Below, one piece after another: positions 18,105-28,628 of a DNA stretch of 64,000 nt. A program made the translations under genes and the position numbers. Source of the DNA: Sphingomonas sanguinis NBRC 13937 (lineage in GTDB: Bacteria; Pseudomonadota; Alphaproteobacteria; Sphingomonadales; Sphingomonadaceae); contig NZ_BCTY01000003.1 in the NCBI RefSeq assembly GCF_001591005.1, positions 1-64,000 on the forward strand, read 5' to 3'. Position 1 is the stretch's first letter; every line of letters begins with the position of its first letter. The notes beneath the pieces are model-generated. The model saw only the letters and a list, made by a program, of their open reading frames with translations. It was not told the origin of the DNA and searched no databases.

Positions 18105-20770
18105 CAGGCCATTCCCTCCGGCGCACCATCGCGCATGATCAGGTCGCGCGGAAAGCACAGGGTGAAGGCCGCGCCCTCGCCATCCTCGCGATTGCCCGCC
18201 TCTACGCCCAGACCCATGGCTTCGGCAAAGGCCTTGACGATGGCAAGGCCCAGGCCCGTGCCCCCCGCCACCCGGTCGGAGCCTTCCAGCCGCCGGAACG
18301 TCTCGAACACCTCCGCCTCGCGCCCCGGCGGCAGGCCAGGGCCATGGTCGAGCACCGATAGGCGCAAGGTACCGTGGCGATGCCGCCCCTCGATCACGAT
18401 CTCGGTGCCCGGATCGCCGTAGCGCCCGGCATTGTCGAGCAGGTTGAGCAGGCAGTGGTGCAGCAGCTGCGGATCGGCCCTCACCATCGGCAAGTCGGGC
18501 GGCACGTCGAGCCGCACCGCATGCCCCTCCAGCGCGCGGCGGGCGTCATGCGCCGCGCCGGTCACCGCATCGCTCAGGTCGATCGCCTCGATCTTCAGCT
18601 TGAGCGCGCCCGCCTCGACGCGGGCCATGTCGAGCAGATTGGCGACGAAGCGGTTGAGCCGCGCCGCCTCCCCCTCGATCGTCGAAATCAGGTCGGGTGT
18701 CGCGCCTTGCCGGAGTTGCGCGGCGGCGGCCATCACGGCGGTCAGCGGCGTACGCAGATCGTGGCTGACCGAGGACAACAGCGCCGCGCGAAGCCGGTCG
18801 CGGGTCCGCACCGCATCGACGTCGCGCACCTCCGCCTCCAGCCGCAGCCGTTCGAGGATCAACGCAGCCTGGTCGATCAGCCCGGTCAGCAGCGGCAGGC
18901 GGTCGGCGCGCACCGGTTCGCCCCCCGCCTCGCGCGCCAGACCCAGCACGGCGAGCGTCCGGTTGCCCGCCTTGAGCGGCTGGAACAGCCATTCGGAGGC
19001 GGCCAGCGTCGCCGATCCCTTGCCCGCCGGCGTGCCGGTGTCGAACGCCCAGTGCGCGGCGGCCATCTCCATGATTTCCAGCCGGTAATCGGGCTTGGTC
19101 GCCGCCTGCACCGCGAGGCCTGCGGGCGACGGAGTGAGCAGCACCGCCTGCACCTCGAACAGCCGGGCAATGTCCTCGCAGATCACCCGCGACGCTTCGG
19201 CCGGGTCGGCCAGACCACTCAAGCGGTGGAGGAAGCCAGCCAGCGTCGCATTATCCCGCGCACTCGCCGCCGCCAGATCGGCCTGCGCGCGCACCCGCGA
19301 GGTCAGCTGGCTGGTCGCGACGGCGACGCCCAGCAGGACGAAGATCGAGATGACATTCTCGGGGTTGCTGACGCTCAGCGTCCCCACGGGCGGCAGGAAA
19401 AAGAAGTTATAGGCCAGGCTCGATGCCAGTCCCGCGAACAGGCCGGTGCGCAGGCCATAAAGGCTCGCCGCCGCCATGACGGGCAGCAGATAGAGCAAAG
19501 CGACATTGCCGAGATTGAGGATATGGAACAGCGCACTCGCCAGCGCCGTCACCGCCACGACGCCGAGCAACGTCAGCCCATAGCCGATAGGCGATCCCCA
19601 TTGCCCGCGTCGCCGGGTCCGCTCGCGCTCGACCGGCGCTTCGCCGACCGGCAGGACGTGGACGGTGACGCCCGGCGTCTCGCGCACCAATCGGTCGACG
19701 ACCGAGCCATGGCGCAACTCGAACCAGCGTGACCGCTTGGCCTTGCCGACGACCAGCTGGGTGGCGCGGGCGTCGGTCAGGAAGGCCTGAATGCCCTCGA
19801 CCACGCTAGGCGCGGGCACGGTCGCCACCGCCGCGCCGAGCTGCGTGGCCAGCGTCATGGTTGCCGCCAGCCGCCGATGCTGCGCCTCGCCCAAAGTCGC
19901 AGTGCGCGGCGTGTCGATGAACAGGGCGGTCCACGGCGCACGCAGCGCATCCGCCGCGCGTTTGGCCGCACGGACCAGTTCGTCCGCGCCGGGCAGTTCG
20001 CTGACCGCCACGACCAGCCGCTCGCCCGCCGCCCATTGCCCCCCGACACCCAGCGACCGGACATGGTCGAGCATCTGCGCATCGACCGCCTGCGCCGCCC
20101 TTCGCAGCGCCAGTTCGCGCAAGGCCGACAAGTTGGACTTGGAGAAGAAATGCGACAGTGCGCGCGTCGCTTCCTGCGGCAGATAGACCTTGCCCGCCTT
20201 CAACCGCTCGATCAACTCGTCAGGTGGAATGTCGACCACCTCGATCTCGGCGGCCTCCAATATGCGGTCGGGCACCGTCTCGCGCACCCGGACACGGGTG
20301 AAGCTGGCGACGACGTCGTTCAGGCTTTCGATATGCTGGATGTTGACCGTCGAATAGACGTCGATCCCGGCCGCCAGCAGCTCCTCGACATCCTGATAGC
20401 GTTTGGGATGGCGGCTGCCCGGCGCGTTGGTGTGCGCCAGTTCGTCCACCAGTGCCAGGCGGGGCGCGCGGGCGAGAACCGCGTCGATATCCATCTCGTG
20501 CAGCGTCCGCCCCTCATAGGGAACGGCGCGGCGGGGCATGACCTCCTGCCCCCGGACCAAGGCCTCGGTCTCGACCCGGCCATGGGTCTCGACCACCGCG
20601 ACGACCACATCGACACCGTCGCGTCGTCGTGCGGCACCTTCGGATAGCATCTCGAACGTCTTGCCGACGCCGGGTGCTGCCCCGAGGAAGATTTTCAGGC
20701 GGCCGCGCCCCTCGCGCTCGGCGGCGCGCAGCAGGGCATCGGGGTCGGGGCGCGGCTCGCCTGCCGTCAT
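18104..20770 (-). CDS. kdpD: Sensor histidine kinase KdpD
   Basis: An 888-residue potassium-limitation sensor. Domains in order: KdpD N-terminal domain with the P-loop GAAPGVGKT (residues 30-38) and the DELAHTN motif, a universal-stress-protein-like domain, four closely spaced membrane helices (about 400-500), a GAF-like domain, a HisKA domain with the phosphorylated H670 in SSVSHDLRTPLTAV, and a HATPase domain with NLLDNAGRYG and GTGLGLAIVKAFAEAMG. All expected parts are present at normal length. Its start overlaps the kdpC stop (ATGA) and its stop overlaps the kdpE start. Confidence 0.97.
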   Translation of the reverse strand: MTAGEPRPDPDALLRAAEREGRGRLKIFLGAAPGVGKTFEMLSEGAARRRDGVDVVVAVVETHGRVETEALVRGQEVMPRRAVPYEGRTLHEMDIDAVLARAPRLALVDELAHTNAPGSRHPKRYQDVEELLAAGIDVYSTVNIQHIESLNDVVASFTRVRVRETVPDRILEAAEIEVVDIPPDELIERLKAGKVYLPQEATRALSHFFSKSNLSALRELALRRAAQAVDAQMLDHVRSLGVGGQWAAGERLVVAVSELPGADELVRAAKRAADALRAPWTALFIDTPRTATLGEAQHRRLAATMTLATQLGAAVATVPAPSVVEGIQAFLTDARATQLVVGKAKRSRWFELRHGSVVDRLVRETPGVTVHVLPVGEAPVERERTRRRGQWGSPIGYGLTLLGVVAVTALASALFHILNLGNVALLYLLPVMAAASLYGLRTGLFAGLASSLAYNFFFLPPVGTLSVSNPENVISIFVLLGVAVATSQLTSRVRAQADLAAASARDNATLAGFLHRLSGLADPAEASRVICEDIARLFEVQAVLLTPSPAGLAVQAATKPDYRLEIMEMAAAHWAFDTGTPAGKGSATLAASEWLFQPLKAGNRTLAVLGLAREAGGEPVRADRLPLLTGLIDQAALILERLRLEAEVRDVDAVRTRDRLRAALLSSVSHDLRTPLTAVMAAAAQLRQGATPDLISTIEGEAARLNRFVANLLDMARVEAGALKLKIEAIDLSDAVTGAAHDARRALEGHAVRLDVPPDLPMVRADPQLLHHCLLNLLDNAGRYGDPGTEIVIEGRHRHGTLRLSVLDHGPGLPPGREAEVFETFRRLEGSDRVAGGTGLGLAIVKAFAEAMGLGVEAGNREDGEGAAFTLCFPRDLIMRDGAPEGMA

Positions 20771-21339
20771 CGCTTGGCAGCAGCGTCCAGCGCGCGGTTG
20801 AGGGCGAGGACGTTGACGTGCGGGTCGCCAAGCATCGATTCCTCGGTATGCGCAACGACCAGCCCGCGGACCTGCTCGACCGGCAGGTTGCGGACGCGCG
20901 CGATGCGGATCGTCTGCGCCTGCGCCGCGGCGGGCGACAGATCGGGGTCCAGCCCCGAGCCGCTGGCCGTCACGAGGTCGGCGGGCATGTCGCCCATCAC
21001 GCCCTCGGCACGGCGCTTGGCGACGTCCGCCTTCACCCGGTCGGCCAGCGCCTGCGAGGTCGGCCCCAGGTTCGAGCCCGACGAGGCGAGCCCGTCATAG
21101 CCCTTGCCCGCCGCCGAGGGACGCGTCTGGAAATAGCGATCGCTGACAAACGCCTGGCCGACGACCTCGGAGCCGATCACCCGGCCACCGACTTCGACCA
21201 GACTGCCATTCGCCTGATGCGGGAAGATGGCCTGGCCGATTCCGGTCATCGCCAACGGATAGGCGATCCCCAAGAGAGCGGCGAACAGGATCGTCATCAC
21301 GATCGCGGGCCGCAAGGCGGAAGTGAAATCCTTACCCAT
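20767..21339 (-). CDS. kdpC: Potassium-transporting ATPase subunit C, KdpC
   Basis: A 190-residue single-span membrane protein that stabilises the KdpFABC complex and helps potassium binding. The N-terminal helix (about residues 12-34) is followed by the motifs VIGSEVVGQAFVSDRYFQTRPSA, SGSNLGPTSQAL, and near the end ASGSGLDPDLSPAAA with VNVLALNRALD, all typical of KdpC. It lies 12 bases after kdpB and overlaps kdpD by four bases. Confidence 0.97.
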   Translation of the reverse strand: MGKDFTSALRPAIVMTILFAALLGIAYPLAMTGIGQAIFPHQANGSLVEVGGRVIGSEVVGQAFVSDRYFQTRPSAAGKGYDGLASSGSNLGPTSQALADRVKADVAKRRAEGVMGDMPADLVTASGSGLDPDLSPAAAQAQTIRIARVRNLPVEQVRGLVVAHTEESMLGDPHVNVLALNRALDAAAKR

Positions 21340-21351
21340 GACAATGCTTCC

Positions 21352-23388
21352 TTATGCAAGGCCGAGGCCACCGACCACAAGGTCGATGATCTTGATGCCG
21401 ACGAACGGCGCGATCAGGCCGCCCAGACCATAGACGGCGAGGTTCCGCGCGAGCAGCGGCCCCGCCCCCATCGGCTTGTAGGCGACGCCCTTCAGCGCCA
21501 GCGGCACGAGCAGCGGGATGATCAGCGCGTTGAAGATGATCGCGCTCAGGATCGCCGACTGCGGCGTCGCCAGACCCATGACGTTCAGCACGCCGAGGCC
21601 CGGATAGAGCGCCACGAACATCGCCGGGATGATCGCGAAATACTTCGCCACGTCATTGGCGACCGAGAAGGTCGTCAGTGCCCCGCGCGTCATCAGCAAC
21701 TGCTTGCCGAGGCCGACGACCTCGATCAGCTTGGTCGGATCGCTGTCCAGATCGACCATGTTGCCCGCCTCGCGTGCGGCCTGGGTGCCGGTGTTCATCG
21801 CGACGCCGACATCCGCCTGCGCCAGTGCCGGCGCATCGTTGGTGCCGTCGCCGCACATCGCGACCAGCTTGCCGCCCTGCTGTTCCTGACGGATCAGCGC
21901 CAGCTTGTCCTCCGGCGTCGCCTGGGCGAGGAAGTCGTCCACCCCGGCCTCGGCGGCGATGGCGGCGGCGGTCAGGGGATTGTCGCCGGTGATCATCACC
22001 GTGCGGATACCCATGCGGCGCAGCTCGCCGAAACGTTCGCGGATGCCTGCCTTGACCACGTCCTTCAAGAAGATGGCGCCGAGCAACCGGCCATTTTCCG
22101 CGACCGCCAGCGGGGTGCCGCCCGCCCGCGCGATCTCGTCGGTGATGCGGCGAAGCTGCGTCGCCGCCGCCGTCTCACCCACACCCGGATGGGCGCGCAG
22201 GATCGAGTCGACCGCGCCCTTCTGGATCAGCCGGTCGCCGATCTTCACGCCCGAGATACGGGTCTGGGCGGTGAAGGGGATGATCTCGGCATTGGCGGGC
22301 AGACCGGGAATGGTAACGCCGAACTGCTCGCGGGCCAGGACGACGATCGAGCGACCCTCGGGCGTCTCATCGGCAAGGCTGGCCATGAGTGCGGCATCAG
22401 CAAGCGCATTGACATCGAGATTGCCGACGGCGCGGAACTCGCTCGCCTGACGGTCGCCGATGGTGATGGTGCCCGTCTTGTCGAGCAGCAGCACGTCGAC
22501 GTCACCCGCCGCCTCGACCGCACGGCCCGACTTGGCGAGCACGTTGAAGCGGACCAGACGGTCCATGCCCGCAATACCGATCGCCGACAGCAGGGCCGCG
22601 ATGGTCGTCGGGATCAGGGTGATGAGCAAGGCCGCCAGGATCGCCACCGGGATGCTACCGCCCGCGAAAGACGCAAAGCCCGGAATGGTGCCGACCGCGA
22701 TCAGGAAGATGATGGTTAGGCCGACGAGCAGGATGGTCAGAGCCACCTCGTTCGGCGTCTTCTGCCGCTCCGCCCCCTCGACCAGCGCGATCATGCGGTC
22801 GAGGAAACCCTGGCCCGGATTGACCGTCACCTTGACGCGGATCTCGTCGGAGATGACGCGCGTACCCGCCGTCACCGCCGAACGGTCGCCGCCGGCCTCG
22901 CGGATGACGGGCGCGCTCTCGCCGGTGATCGCGGCTTCGTTGACCGAGGCCACACCCGCGACGACTTCGCCGTCCGAGGGGATCAGGTCGCCGGTCTCGA
23001 CCAGCACCACGTCGCCGATCTTCAGCGCGCTGGCGGGGACATTCTCCCACTCATGGCCAGCGCCCTTCAGCCGCTTGGCGGTGAGTTCGGCCTTGGCGGC
23101 GCGAAGCGAGGCCGCCTGCGCCTTACCGCGGCCCTCGGCCAGCGCTTCGGCAAAGGTGCCGAACAGCACGGTCAGCCACAGCCAGACGACGAGTTGCAGC
23201 TTGAAGCCGGTCGTCAGCCCGTCATGCCCGACGACGAGCAGAACGGTCAGCAGGGCGGCAACCACGGCGGTCACGAACATCACCGGGTTGCGGATCAGCT
23301 CGCGGGGATTGAGTTTGACGAACGAGGCCTTGATCGCCGGGAGCACGAGCTCGGCGGTGAACAGGCTCTTGGTAGGGGAATTGGCCAC
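21352..23388 (-). CDS. kdpB: Potassium-transporting P-type ATPase subunit B, KdpB
   Basis: A 678-residue P-type ATPase subunit that powers potassium uptake. The phosphorylated aspartate is D305 in [10 protein letters not shown] (D307 in E. coli). The actuator motif TGESAPV, the nucleotide-binding motif IQKGAVD and the hinge motif [20 protein letters not shown] are all present. Seven hydrophobic spans fit the KdpB topology. It is spaced 15 bases from kdpA and 12 from kdpC. Confidence 0.98.
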   Translation of the reverse strand: MANSPTKSLFTAELVLPAIKASFVKLNPRELIRNPVMFVTAVVAALLTVLLVVGHDGLTTGFKLQLVVWLWLTVLFGTFAEALAEGRGKAQAASLRAAKAELTAKRLKGAGHEWENVPASALKIGDVVLVETGDLIPSDGEVVAGVASVNEAAITGESAPVIREAGGDRSAVTAGTRVISDEIRVKVTVNPGQGFLDRMIALVEGAERQKTPNEVALTILLVGLTIIFLIAVGTIPGFASFAGGSIPVAILAALLITLIPTTIAALLSAIGIAGMDRLVRFNVLAKSGRAVEAAGDVDVLLLDKTGTITIGDRQASEFRAVGNLDVNALADAALMASLADETPEGRSIVVLAREQFGVTIPGLPANAEIIPFTAQTRISGVKIGDRLIQKGAVDSILRAHPGVGETAAATQLRRITDEIARAGGTPLAVAENGRLLGAIFLKDVVKAGIRERFGELRRMGIRTVMITGDNPLTAAAIAAEAGVDDFLAQATPEDKLALIRQEQQGGKLVAMCGDGTNDAPALAQADVGVAMNTGTQAAREAGNMVDLDSDPTKLIEVVGLGKQLLMTRGALTTFSVANDVAKYFAIIPAMFVALYPGLGVLNVMGLATPQSAILSAIIFNALIIPLLVPLALKGVAYKPMGAGPLLARNLAVYGLGGLIAPFVGIKIIDLVVGGLGLA

Positions 23389-23403
23389 GACTGGCGCTCC
23401 CGA

Positions 23404-25107
23404 TCAGAAGAGTTGACCGCGGATCATCGCAAGATGATCGGCGATGGGACCAAGGGCGAGGCTCGGCAGGAAGGTCAGGCCGCCCAGCACCAGCACGATG
23501 CCGACGAGCAGACCGACCCACAGCACACCCGTGGTCGGGAAGGAGCCCGCGGAGGCCGGGACATGCTTCTTCGCCGCCAAGCTGCCCGCGATCGCGAGCA
23601 TCGGTACGATGATAAAGAAGCGGCCCACCCACATGGCGACGCCCAGAAGACCGTCATACCAGGGAGTCGCGGCGGTCAGGCCCGCAAAGGCCGAGCCGTT
23701 GTTCGCCACCGCGCTGGTGAAGGCATAAAGGATCTCGCCGAAGCCATGCGGCCCCTTGTTGAGCGGCCCGGCCAGCCCCTGCCCCGTCACGCACGACAAG
23801 GCGGTCAGGCCCAGGATGAACAGCGGCAGGACGGCGATGGCGAGGACGGCGAGCTTCACCTCGCGGCTCTCGATCTTCTTGCCGACATATTCGGGCGTAC
23901 GACCGACCATGAGCCCTGCGACGAACACGGCCAGGATGGCGAACAGCAGGAAGCCGTAGATACCAGCGCCCACGCCGCCGATCACGACCTCGCCCAGCTG
24001 CATGTTGAACAGCGGGATCATGCCGCCGAGTGCTGTGAAGCTGTCGTGCATCGCATTGACCGCGCCGCACGACGCCGCCGTGGTGACGGCCGCGAACAGG
24101 GCGGACGCGGCGACGCCGAAGCGAACCTCCTTGCCCTCCATGTTACCACCGGCAACGCCCAGCTGGTGCAGCACGGGGTTGCCCGCCGCTTCCGCCCAGT
24201 AGCAGACGGCCGCGCCGCCCAGGAACAACAGGATCATCGCGGACAGGATCGCCCAGCCCTGGCGCGTGTTGCCGACCGCCTTGCCGAAGCACCAGGTCAG
24301 GCCGAAGCCGATGACGAAGATCGACAGCATCTGGACGAAATTGACCAGCGCGGTCGGGTTCTCGAAGGGATGGGCGCTATTGGCATTGAAGAAGCCGCCG
24401 CCATTGGTGCCCAGCATCTTGATCGATTCCTGACTGGCGACGGGGCCCAGCAGGATCGACTGGCGAACGCCCTCCAGCGTGTCGACGCTGACCACGCCTG
24501 CCATCGTCTGCGGCACGCCGCTGGCGATCAGGAACACGGTATAGACGACGCAGAGCGGCAGCAGCAGGTACAGGGTGATGCGCGTCACATCGGCCCAGAA
24601 ATTGCCGAGATTCTTTGTCTCACGCCCCGCGAAACCCCGGAACAGCGCAAAAGCCAGCGCGATTCCGGTCGCCGCCGACAGGAAATTGTGGATGGTCAGG
24701 CCCAGCATCTGGCTGAGGTTCGACATGGTCGACTCGCCGCCATAGCTTTGCCAGTTGGTGTTGGTGGTGAAGCTGATCGCGGTGTTGAATGCCAGATGCG
24801 GGGTCAGCCCGGCCAGCCCCTGCGGATTGCCCGGCAGATAATATTGCACGCGCAACACGATATAGGTCAGGACCATCAACGCGACGTTGAAGATCAGCAT
24901 GTGCAGCGCATAACGCCGCCAGCCCTGCTCGGCCTCGGGGTCGATGCCCGACAGCTTGTAGAAGCCGCGCTCGACGGGACCGAGCACGACGTGCAGCGGC
25001 ATGCGCCGCCCCTCATACAGCGCGAACAGCCACGCGCCGACCGGCTTGGTCAGCGCGAGCAGGATCGCGACGAAGCCCAGGATCAGGGCCCATCCTTGAA
25101 GCGTCAT
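23404..25107 (-). CDS. kdpA: Potassium-transporting ATPase subunit A, KdpA
   Basis: A 567-residue channel-like subunit that binds and conducts potassium. It belongs to the superfamily of K+ transporters with four pseudo-repeats; selectivity-filter-like segments are visible in [39 protein letters not shown] and [12 protein letters not shown]. The N-terminus ([24 protein letters not shown]) matches the family start. It lies 13 bases after kdpF. Confidence 0.98.
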   Translation of the reverse strand: MTLQGWALILGFVAILLALTKPVGAWLFALYEGRRMPLHVVLGPVERGFYKLSGIDPEAEQGWRRYALHMLIFNVALMVLTYIVLRVQYYLPGNPQGLAGLTPHLAFNTAISFTTNTNWQSYGGESTMSNLSQMLGLTIHNFLSAATGIALAFALFRGFAGRETKNLGNFWADVTRITLYLLLPLCVVYTVFLIASGVPQTMAGVVSVDTLEGVRQSILLGPVASQESIKMLGTNGGGFFNANSAHPFENPTALVNFVQMLSIFVIGFGLTWCFGKAVGNTRQGWAILSAMILLFLGGAAVCYWAEAAGNPVLHQLGVAGGNMEGKEVRFGVAASALFAAVTTAASCGAVNAMHDSFTALGGMIPLFNMQLGEVVIGGVGAGIYGFLLFAILAVFVAGLMVGRTPEYVGKKIESREVKLAVLAIAVLPLFILGLTALSCVTGQGLAGPLNKGPHGFGEILYAFTSAVANNGSAFAGLTAATPWYDGLLGVAMWVGRFFIIVPMLAIAGSLAAKKHVPASAGSFPTTGVLWVGLLVGIVLVLGGLTFLPSLALGPIADHLAMIRGQLF

Positions 25108-25120
25108 GATGCCGCCTCCT

Positions 25121-25210
25121 TCAGAAGCGTTCGGGGCGGATCAGCACCGCCACCAGATAGACGAGAAGGCCGAGCGCAGTCAGCGCCGCCAGCCAGAGGT
25201 CGAGGGTCAT
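25121..25210 (-). CDS. kdpF: Potassium-transporting ATPase subunit F, KdpF (29 residues)
   Basis: A 29-codon gene starting [19 protein letters not shown] and ending IRPERF: one transmembrane helix with the typical Arg-Pro-Glu-Arg-Phe tail of KdpF. It is preceded by AGGAGG 8 bases before the ATG and lies directly upstream of kdpA. KdpF stabilises the KdpFABC complex in the inner membrane. Confidence 0.92.
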   Translation of the reverse strand: MTLDLWLAALTALGLLVYLVAVLIRPERF

Positions 25211-25223
25211 GGCTCAGCCCTCC

Positions 25224-25307
25224 TCACGCATGGTCGCACAGGCGGGCATAGGCGAGCGTCGCCGCCACCAAGCCCGCCATGACCAGCAGCCAGATCAGAT
25301 CGTCCAT
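25224..25307 (-). CDS. 27-residue membrane microprotein upstream of kdpF
   Basis: A small open frame encoding MDDLIWLLVMAGLVAATLAY and then ARLCDHA: one hydrophobic helix followed by a short polar tail with Arg-x-Cys-Asp. GAGGAG overlapping the porin stop codon is well placed for its ATG, and 13 bases separate it from kdpF. Its place inside a gap-free operon, plus its ribosome-binding site, support translation. It may be an extra small subunit or assembly factor of the Kdp pump; the function is unknown. Confidence 0.7.
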   Translation of the reverse strand: MDDLIWLLVMAGLVAATLAYARLCDHA

Positions 25308-25319
25308 GTGCGATGCTCC

Positions 25320-26171
25320 TCAGAAACCGGCGGTGAGGGTGGCGAGGAAGGTGCTGCCCGCGATATTGCCGGTGCCGTCCTGCCCCTTGCTGAAGCTCGG
25401 CCGCAGATAGGCGGCCTTGCGGTCGGAAATGCTGGTGTCGACCCAGGCCAGACCCAGCGTCAGGTTGTGCCAGGTCGTGTCCGCGCCCAGCGACCAGTCC
25501 CAATAATCGCCGGTCGGCGTCGGGGCGGTGGCATTGGGGCCCAGGCCATCCATGCCCCAGCTATGGCCGATATGCGCCTTGGCGGTGAACGGCGTGCCGG
25601 TGATCGCCGCCGCGCCGTCACCCCAGAGGTACAGGTTGTCGCTCTTTGCGCCGGGACGGTCATAGACGCCCGCCGCCGCACTGGCGCCGTTATTGTACCA
25701 TTTGCCGATCGCCTGCTGCTTGGGCGCATAGGCGACACCGGCGGTCAGCGAGACCGGGCCGGTCGTGCCCGAGAGCTTGGCAAAGGGTTCGGCATAGTCG
25801 GTCTTGTTCGCGCCACCCGGATACATGTACCAGGTCAGCCCGACATCGAGCGTGCCGTTCGGCCTGATCTTGGTCTTGTACCCGCCGATCAAGTCCAGCT
25901 CCATGTTCGCGCCGCCAAAGGTCCCCCACCCCGCCAGGTTCGACGCCCAGGCGCCGATATAGACGCCGCTCTCATGGGTCGCCGTGATGCCCGCCTGCAC
26001 CGCCATATGCTCGTCCGACTGGGAAATGCCGCGCAGGCGATAGTCGGAGACGATCGCCGCCGATCCGCTGACGGTCACGGGCGGCGGCGGCGCGGTTTCG
26101 GCGGTCTGCGCCGATGCGGCGGCCGGAAGCACGAACAGCGCCGTGGCGGCGCAAAAGGTGATAGTCTTCAT
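25320..26171 (-). CDS. TorF-family putative porin, first gene of the kdp operon
   Basis: A 283-residue outer-membrane protein with a signal peptide (MKTITFCAATALFVLPAAASAQ, cleavage near residue 21). The sequence after it (SGSAAIVSDYRLRGISQSDEHMAVQAG) is the signature of the TorF porin family, followed by alternating strands and a final aromatic residue (LATLTAGF), as outer-membrane barrels need. The start at 26171 gives a normal signal peptide; the longer frame to 26228 does not. It lies 12 bases before the microgene of the kdp operon, which suggests that it lets potassium cross the outer membrane (inference). Confidence 0.88.
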   Translation of the reverse strand: MKTITFCAATALFVLPAAASAQTAETAPPPPVTVSGSAAIVSDYRLRGISQSDEHMAVQAGITATHESGVYIGAWASNLAGWGTFGGANMELDLIGGYKTKIRPNGTLDVGLTWYMYPGGANKTDYAEPFAKLSGTTGPVSLTAGVAYAPKQQAIGKWYNNGASAAAGVYDRPGAKSDNLYLWGDGAAAITGTPFTAKAHIGHSWGMDGLGPNATAPTPTGDYWDWSLGADTTWHNLTLGLAWVDTSISDRKAAYLRPSFSKGQDGTGNIAGSTFLATLTAGF

Positions 26172-26301
26172 ATATGCCCCTATGGACAGGTCGCCGGGAT
26201 GAGTGAGGCGACCTCCAGGGCCGAGCAATTAGGCCCGAGGGGCGTAGCAATTCGAGGGCGATCCCCCGGTTTCGCATATAGACGGCGTATAGTGGCCGTT
26301 C

Positions 26302-26440
26302 ATTCCTCCCCTGCAAGGGGAGGTGGCGCGCGCAGCGCGTCGGAGGGGTGTCCCCCGTTGCGAGGTTGGTCGAACCTCACCGAGCGGGACACCCCTCCGT
26401 CAGGGCTTCGCCCTGCCACCTCCCCTTGCAGGGGAGGAAA
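26302..26440 (-). repeat. Bipartite palindromic element, copy B (opposite orientation to copy A)
   Basis: The ends ATTCCTCCCCTGCAAGGGG and CCCCTTGCAGGGGAGGAA match copy A, but the inner arms are swapped: GCGCGCAGCGCGTC comes first and GTCAGGGCTTCGCCCTG second. It lies between the TorF porin start and the phospholipase C gene. Confidence 0.85.
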
Positions 26441-26486
26441 TGAATGGCGTCACCGAAACGTCAACGACATCGGCCATGGCGCACCA

Positions 26487-28547
26487 ATGGTCACCATCTC
26501 CCGCCGCTCCCTCCTTTCCGCTGGTGCCGCCCTGGCCGGTGCCGCCGCCCTGCCCCGGGCCATCGCTCGCGCCGCCGCCATCGCGCCCGACCGGCGCACC
26601 GGCACGATCCGCGATGTCGAGCATGTCGTCATCCTGATGCAGGAGAATCGCGGCTTCGATCACTATTTCGGCACGATGCGCGGCGTACGTGGCTTTGGCG
26701 ACCGCTTTCCCATGCCCGTAGCATCGTCGGACGGCGAACCCCGCAGCGTCTGGCAGCAACTGGACCGCAAGGCTGAGGGCGGTCCCCGCCTCGTCTCGCC
26801 CTTCCACCTCGACACCGACAAAGAATTCGCGCTGATGCGCATGGCGGGCACGCCGCACACCTGGCCCGATGCGCAGGCCGCCTGGGACGAGGGCCGCATG
26901 GCGCACTGGCCCGAGGCGAAGCAGCAGCGGTCGATGGGCCATTATGCCCGCGCCGACCTGCCCTTCCAGTTCGCACTCGCCGAGGCGTTCACGATCTGCG
27001 ATGCCTATCACTGCGCGATCCAGACGGGGACGAACACCAACCGGCTGTTCCTCTGGAGCGGCACCAACGATCCCTTCGGCCGGGCGGGCGGTCCGGCGAT
27101 CAGCAACTCACATGACAGCTTTGCCGAGAATGGCGGCGCGGCCGATCCGTACCGCTGGACCACCGTGCCCGAGCGGATGCAGGCGGCGGGGATCGACTGG
27201 CGCATCTATCAGGACATGGCGGACAATTTCACCGACAACCCGCTGGTCGGCTTTGCAGCGTTCCGCGACGCGCATCACGGCAAGGGCGATCCTGCGCTGA
27301 AAGACCGGGCGATCACGACGCGCGGGCTGGACATGCTGAAAGCGGATGTGCTGGCCGGGCGATTGCCGCAGGTGTCCTATATCATCGCCACTGCCGCAGG
27401 GTCGGAGCATCCGGGGCCCTCCAGCCCGGCACAGGGCGCGGCCTATACCGCCGAGGTGCTCGACGCACTGACCGCCGATCCGAAGGTGTGGGCGCGGACC
27501 GCCCTGTTCGTCATGTTCGACGAGAATGACGGTTTTTTCGATCATGTCCCGCCGCCCGCCCCGCCCTCGCGTGGGGACGATGGCCAGCCGTTGGGCGGAT
27601 CGACCGTCGACCTGACGGGCGAATATCATGACGTGCCGTCGACCGGCGACGCCGATGTCGACAAGCCTGCCTATCGCGGCCGCCCCTATGGCCTGGGCCC
27701 GCGTGTGCCCATGTATGTGGTTTCGCCCTGGAGCCGGGGCGGTTGGGTCAACTCGGAAGTGTTCGACCACACCAGCGTCATCCGCTTCCTGGAAACACGG
27801 TTCGGCTTTTACGAGCCCAATATCTCGGCCTGGCGGCGCGCGATTTGCGGCGACCTGACCAGTGCATTCGACTTCGCCGCGACCGATGCGGCAGCCCCCC
27901 TTCTACCCGACCCGCGCGAGGACGCCGTCCGCGCCGCCGCGATCAAGGGGCAGGTCGCGCCCCTGGCTCCCGCGACACCGGGAGCACCCGCCCAGGAACC
28001 CGGCATCCGGCGCGCCCGCCCGCTGTCCTACAGACTGGAGGTGACCCCGGTCGCCTATCCGGAGGGTATCAGGCTGCGTTTTCGGGCGGACGGCGCAGGC
28101 GCGGTGTTTCATGTCTATGATCGGCACGCGCTCGACCGCATCCCACGCCGCTACACGCTGGCGAAGGGGTCGAGCATCGAGGATGTCTGGCCGTCCGATC
28201 CCGCCACCGGCCATGACCTGTGGGTGCTGGGCCCCAACGGCTTCCACCGCCATTTCGCCGGGCGCGGCACGCCTCCGCTTGTCGAAGCGCGGGTCGAGGA
28301 TCGTGGCCTGAGCCTGACCATACCCAAGACGCTGGACGATGTGATGATCGTTCGCCTTGAACCCGGCAAGGCTCCGCCCCCTCCCAGTCCGCTCCCGCCC
28401 GGTCGTCATCACTGGCCGCTGGACGAGGCGATGGGCTGGTATGACGTCACCCTGACCCGGGCGAGCGATCCATCCTATCGGTGGCGGCTAGCGGGGCGGC
28501 ATGATCGGCCGGGCCGGGTGACGGTCAGCGATCCGTTTCGAGCCTGA
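26487..28547 (+). CDS. Phosphocholine-specific phospholipase C, Tat-exported
   Basis: A 686-residue secreted phosphoesterase that cleaves the phosphocholine head group from phosphatidylcholine or sphingomyelin. The start (MVTISRRSLLSAGAAL) gives a twin-arginine signal; the frame extends much further upstream but without coding character. The phosphoesterase domain opens with VEHVVILMQENRGFDHYFGTMRG, including the conserved Glu-Asn pair, and continues with TNTNRLFLWSGTND, FVMFDENDGFFDHVPPP and FDHTSVIRFLETRFG. The two C-terminal beta-sandwich domains typical of the PlcH/PlcN family (about residues 515-685) are present. Export probably supplies phosphate and choline. It is a single gene, without PlcR-like chaperone genes beside it. 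Confidence 0.93.
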   Translation: MVTISRRSLLSAGAALAGAAALPRAIARAAAIAPDRRTGTIRDVEHVVILMQENRGFDHYFGTMRGVRGFGDRFPMPVASSDGEPRSVWQQLDRKAEGGPRLVSPFHLDTDKEFALMRMAGTPHTWPDAQAAWDEGRMAHWPEAKQQRSMGHYARADLPFQFALAEAFTICDAYHCAIQTGTNTNRLFLWSGTNDPFGRAGGPAISNSHDSFAENGGAADPYRWTTVPERMQAAGIDWRIYQDMADNFTDNPLVGFAAFRDAHHGKGDPALKDRAITTRGLDMLKADVLAGRLPQVSYIIATAAGSEHPGPSSPAQGAAYTAEVLDALTADPKVWARTALFVMFDENDGFFDHVPPPAPPSRGDDGQPLGGSTVDLTGEYHDVPSTGDADVDKPAYRGRPYGLGPRVPMYVVSPWSRGGWVNSEVFDHTSVIRFLETRFGFYEPNISAWRRAICGDLTSAFDFAATDAAAPLLPDPREDAVRAAAIKGQVAPLAPATPGAPAQEPGIRRARPLSYRLEVTPVAYPEGIRLRFRADGAGAVFHVYDRHALDRIPRRYTLAKGSSIEDVWPSDPATGHDLWVLGPNGFHRHFAGRGTPPLVEARVEDRGLSLTIPKTLDDVMIVRLEPGKAPPPPSPLPPGRHHWPLDEAMGWYDVTLTRASDPSYRWRLAGRHDRPGRVTVSDPFRA

Positions 28548-28628
28548 TCCTATTCCCTCTTCCCCACCCGATGGAGCAGCGATAGGGTAGCGTTCACACA
28601 AATCAATTTGGTTATTCGGGGGATGGAT

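Noticed and set aside
25209..26486. A 5' extension of the phospholipase C frame giving 1112 residues
   Set aside because: The extension crosses a porin gene in antisense and a repeat element. The protein proper begins with a twin-arginine signal at 26487.
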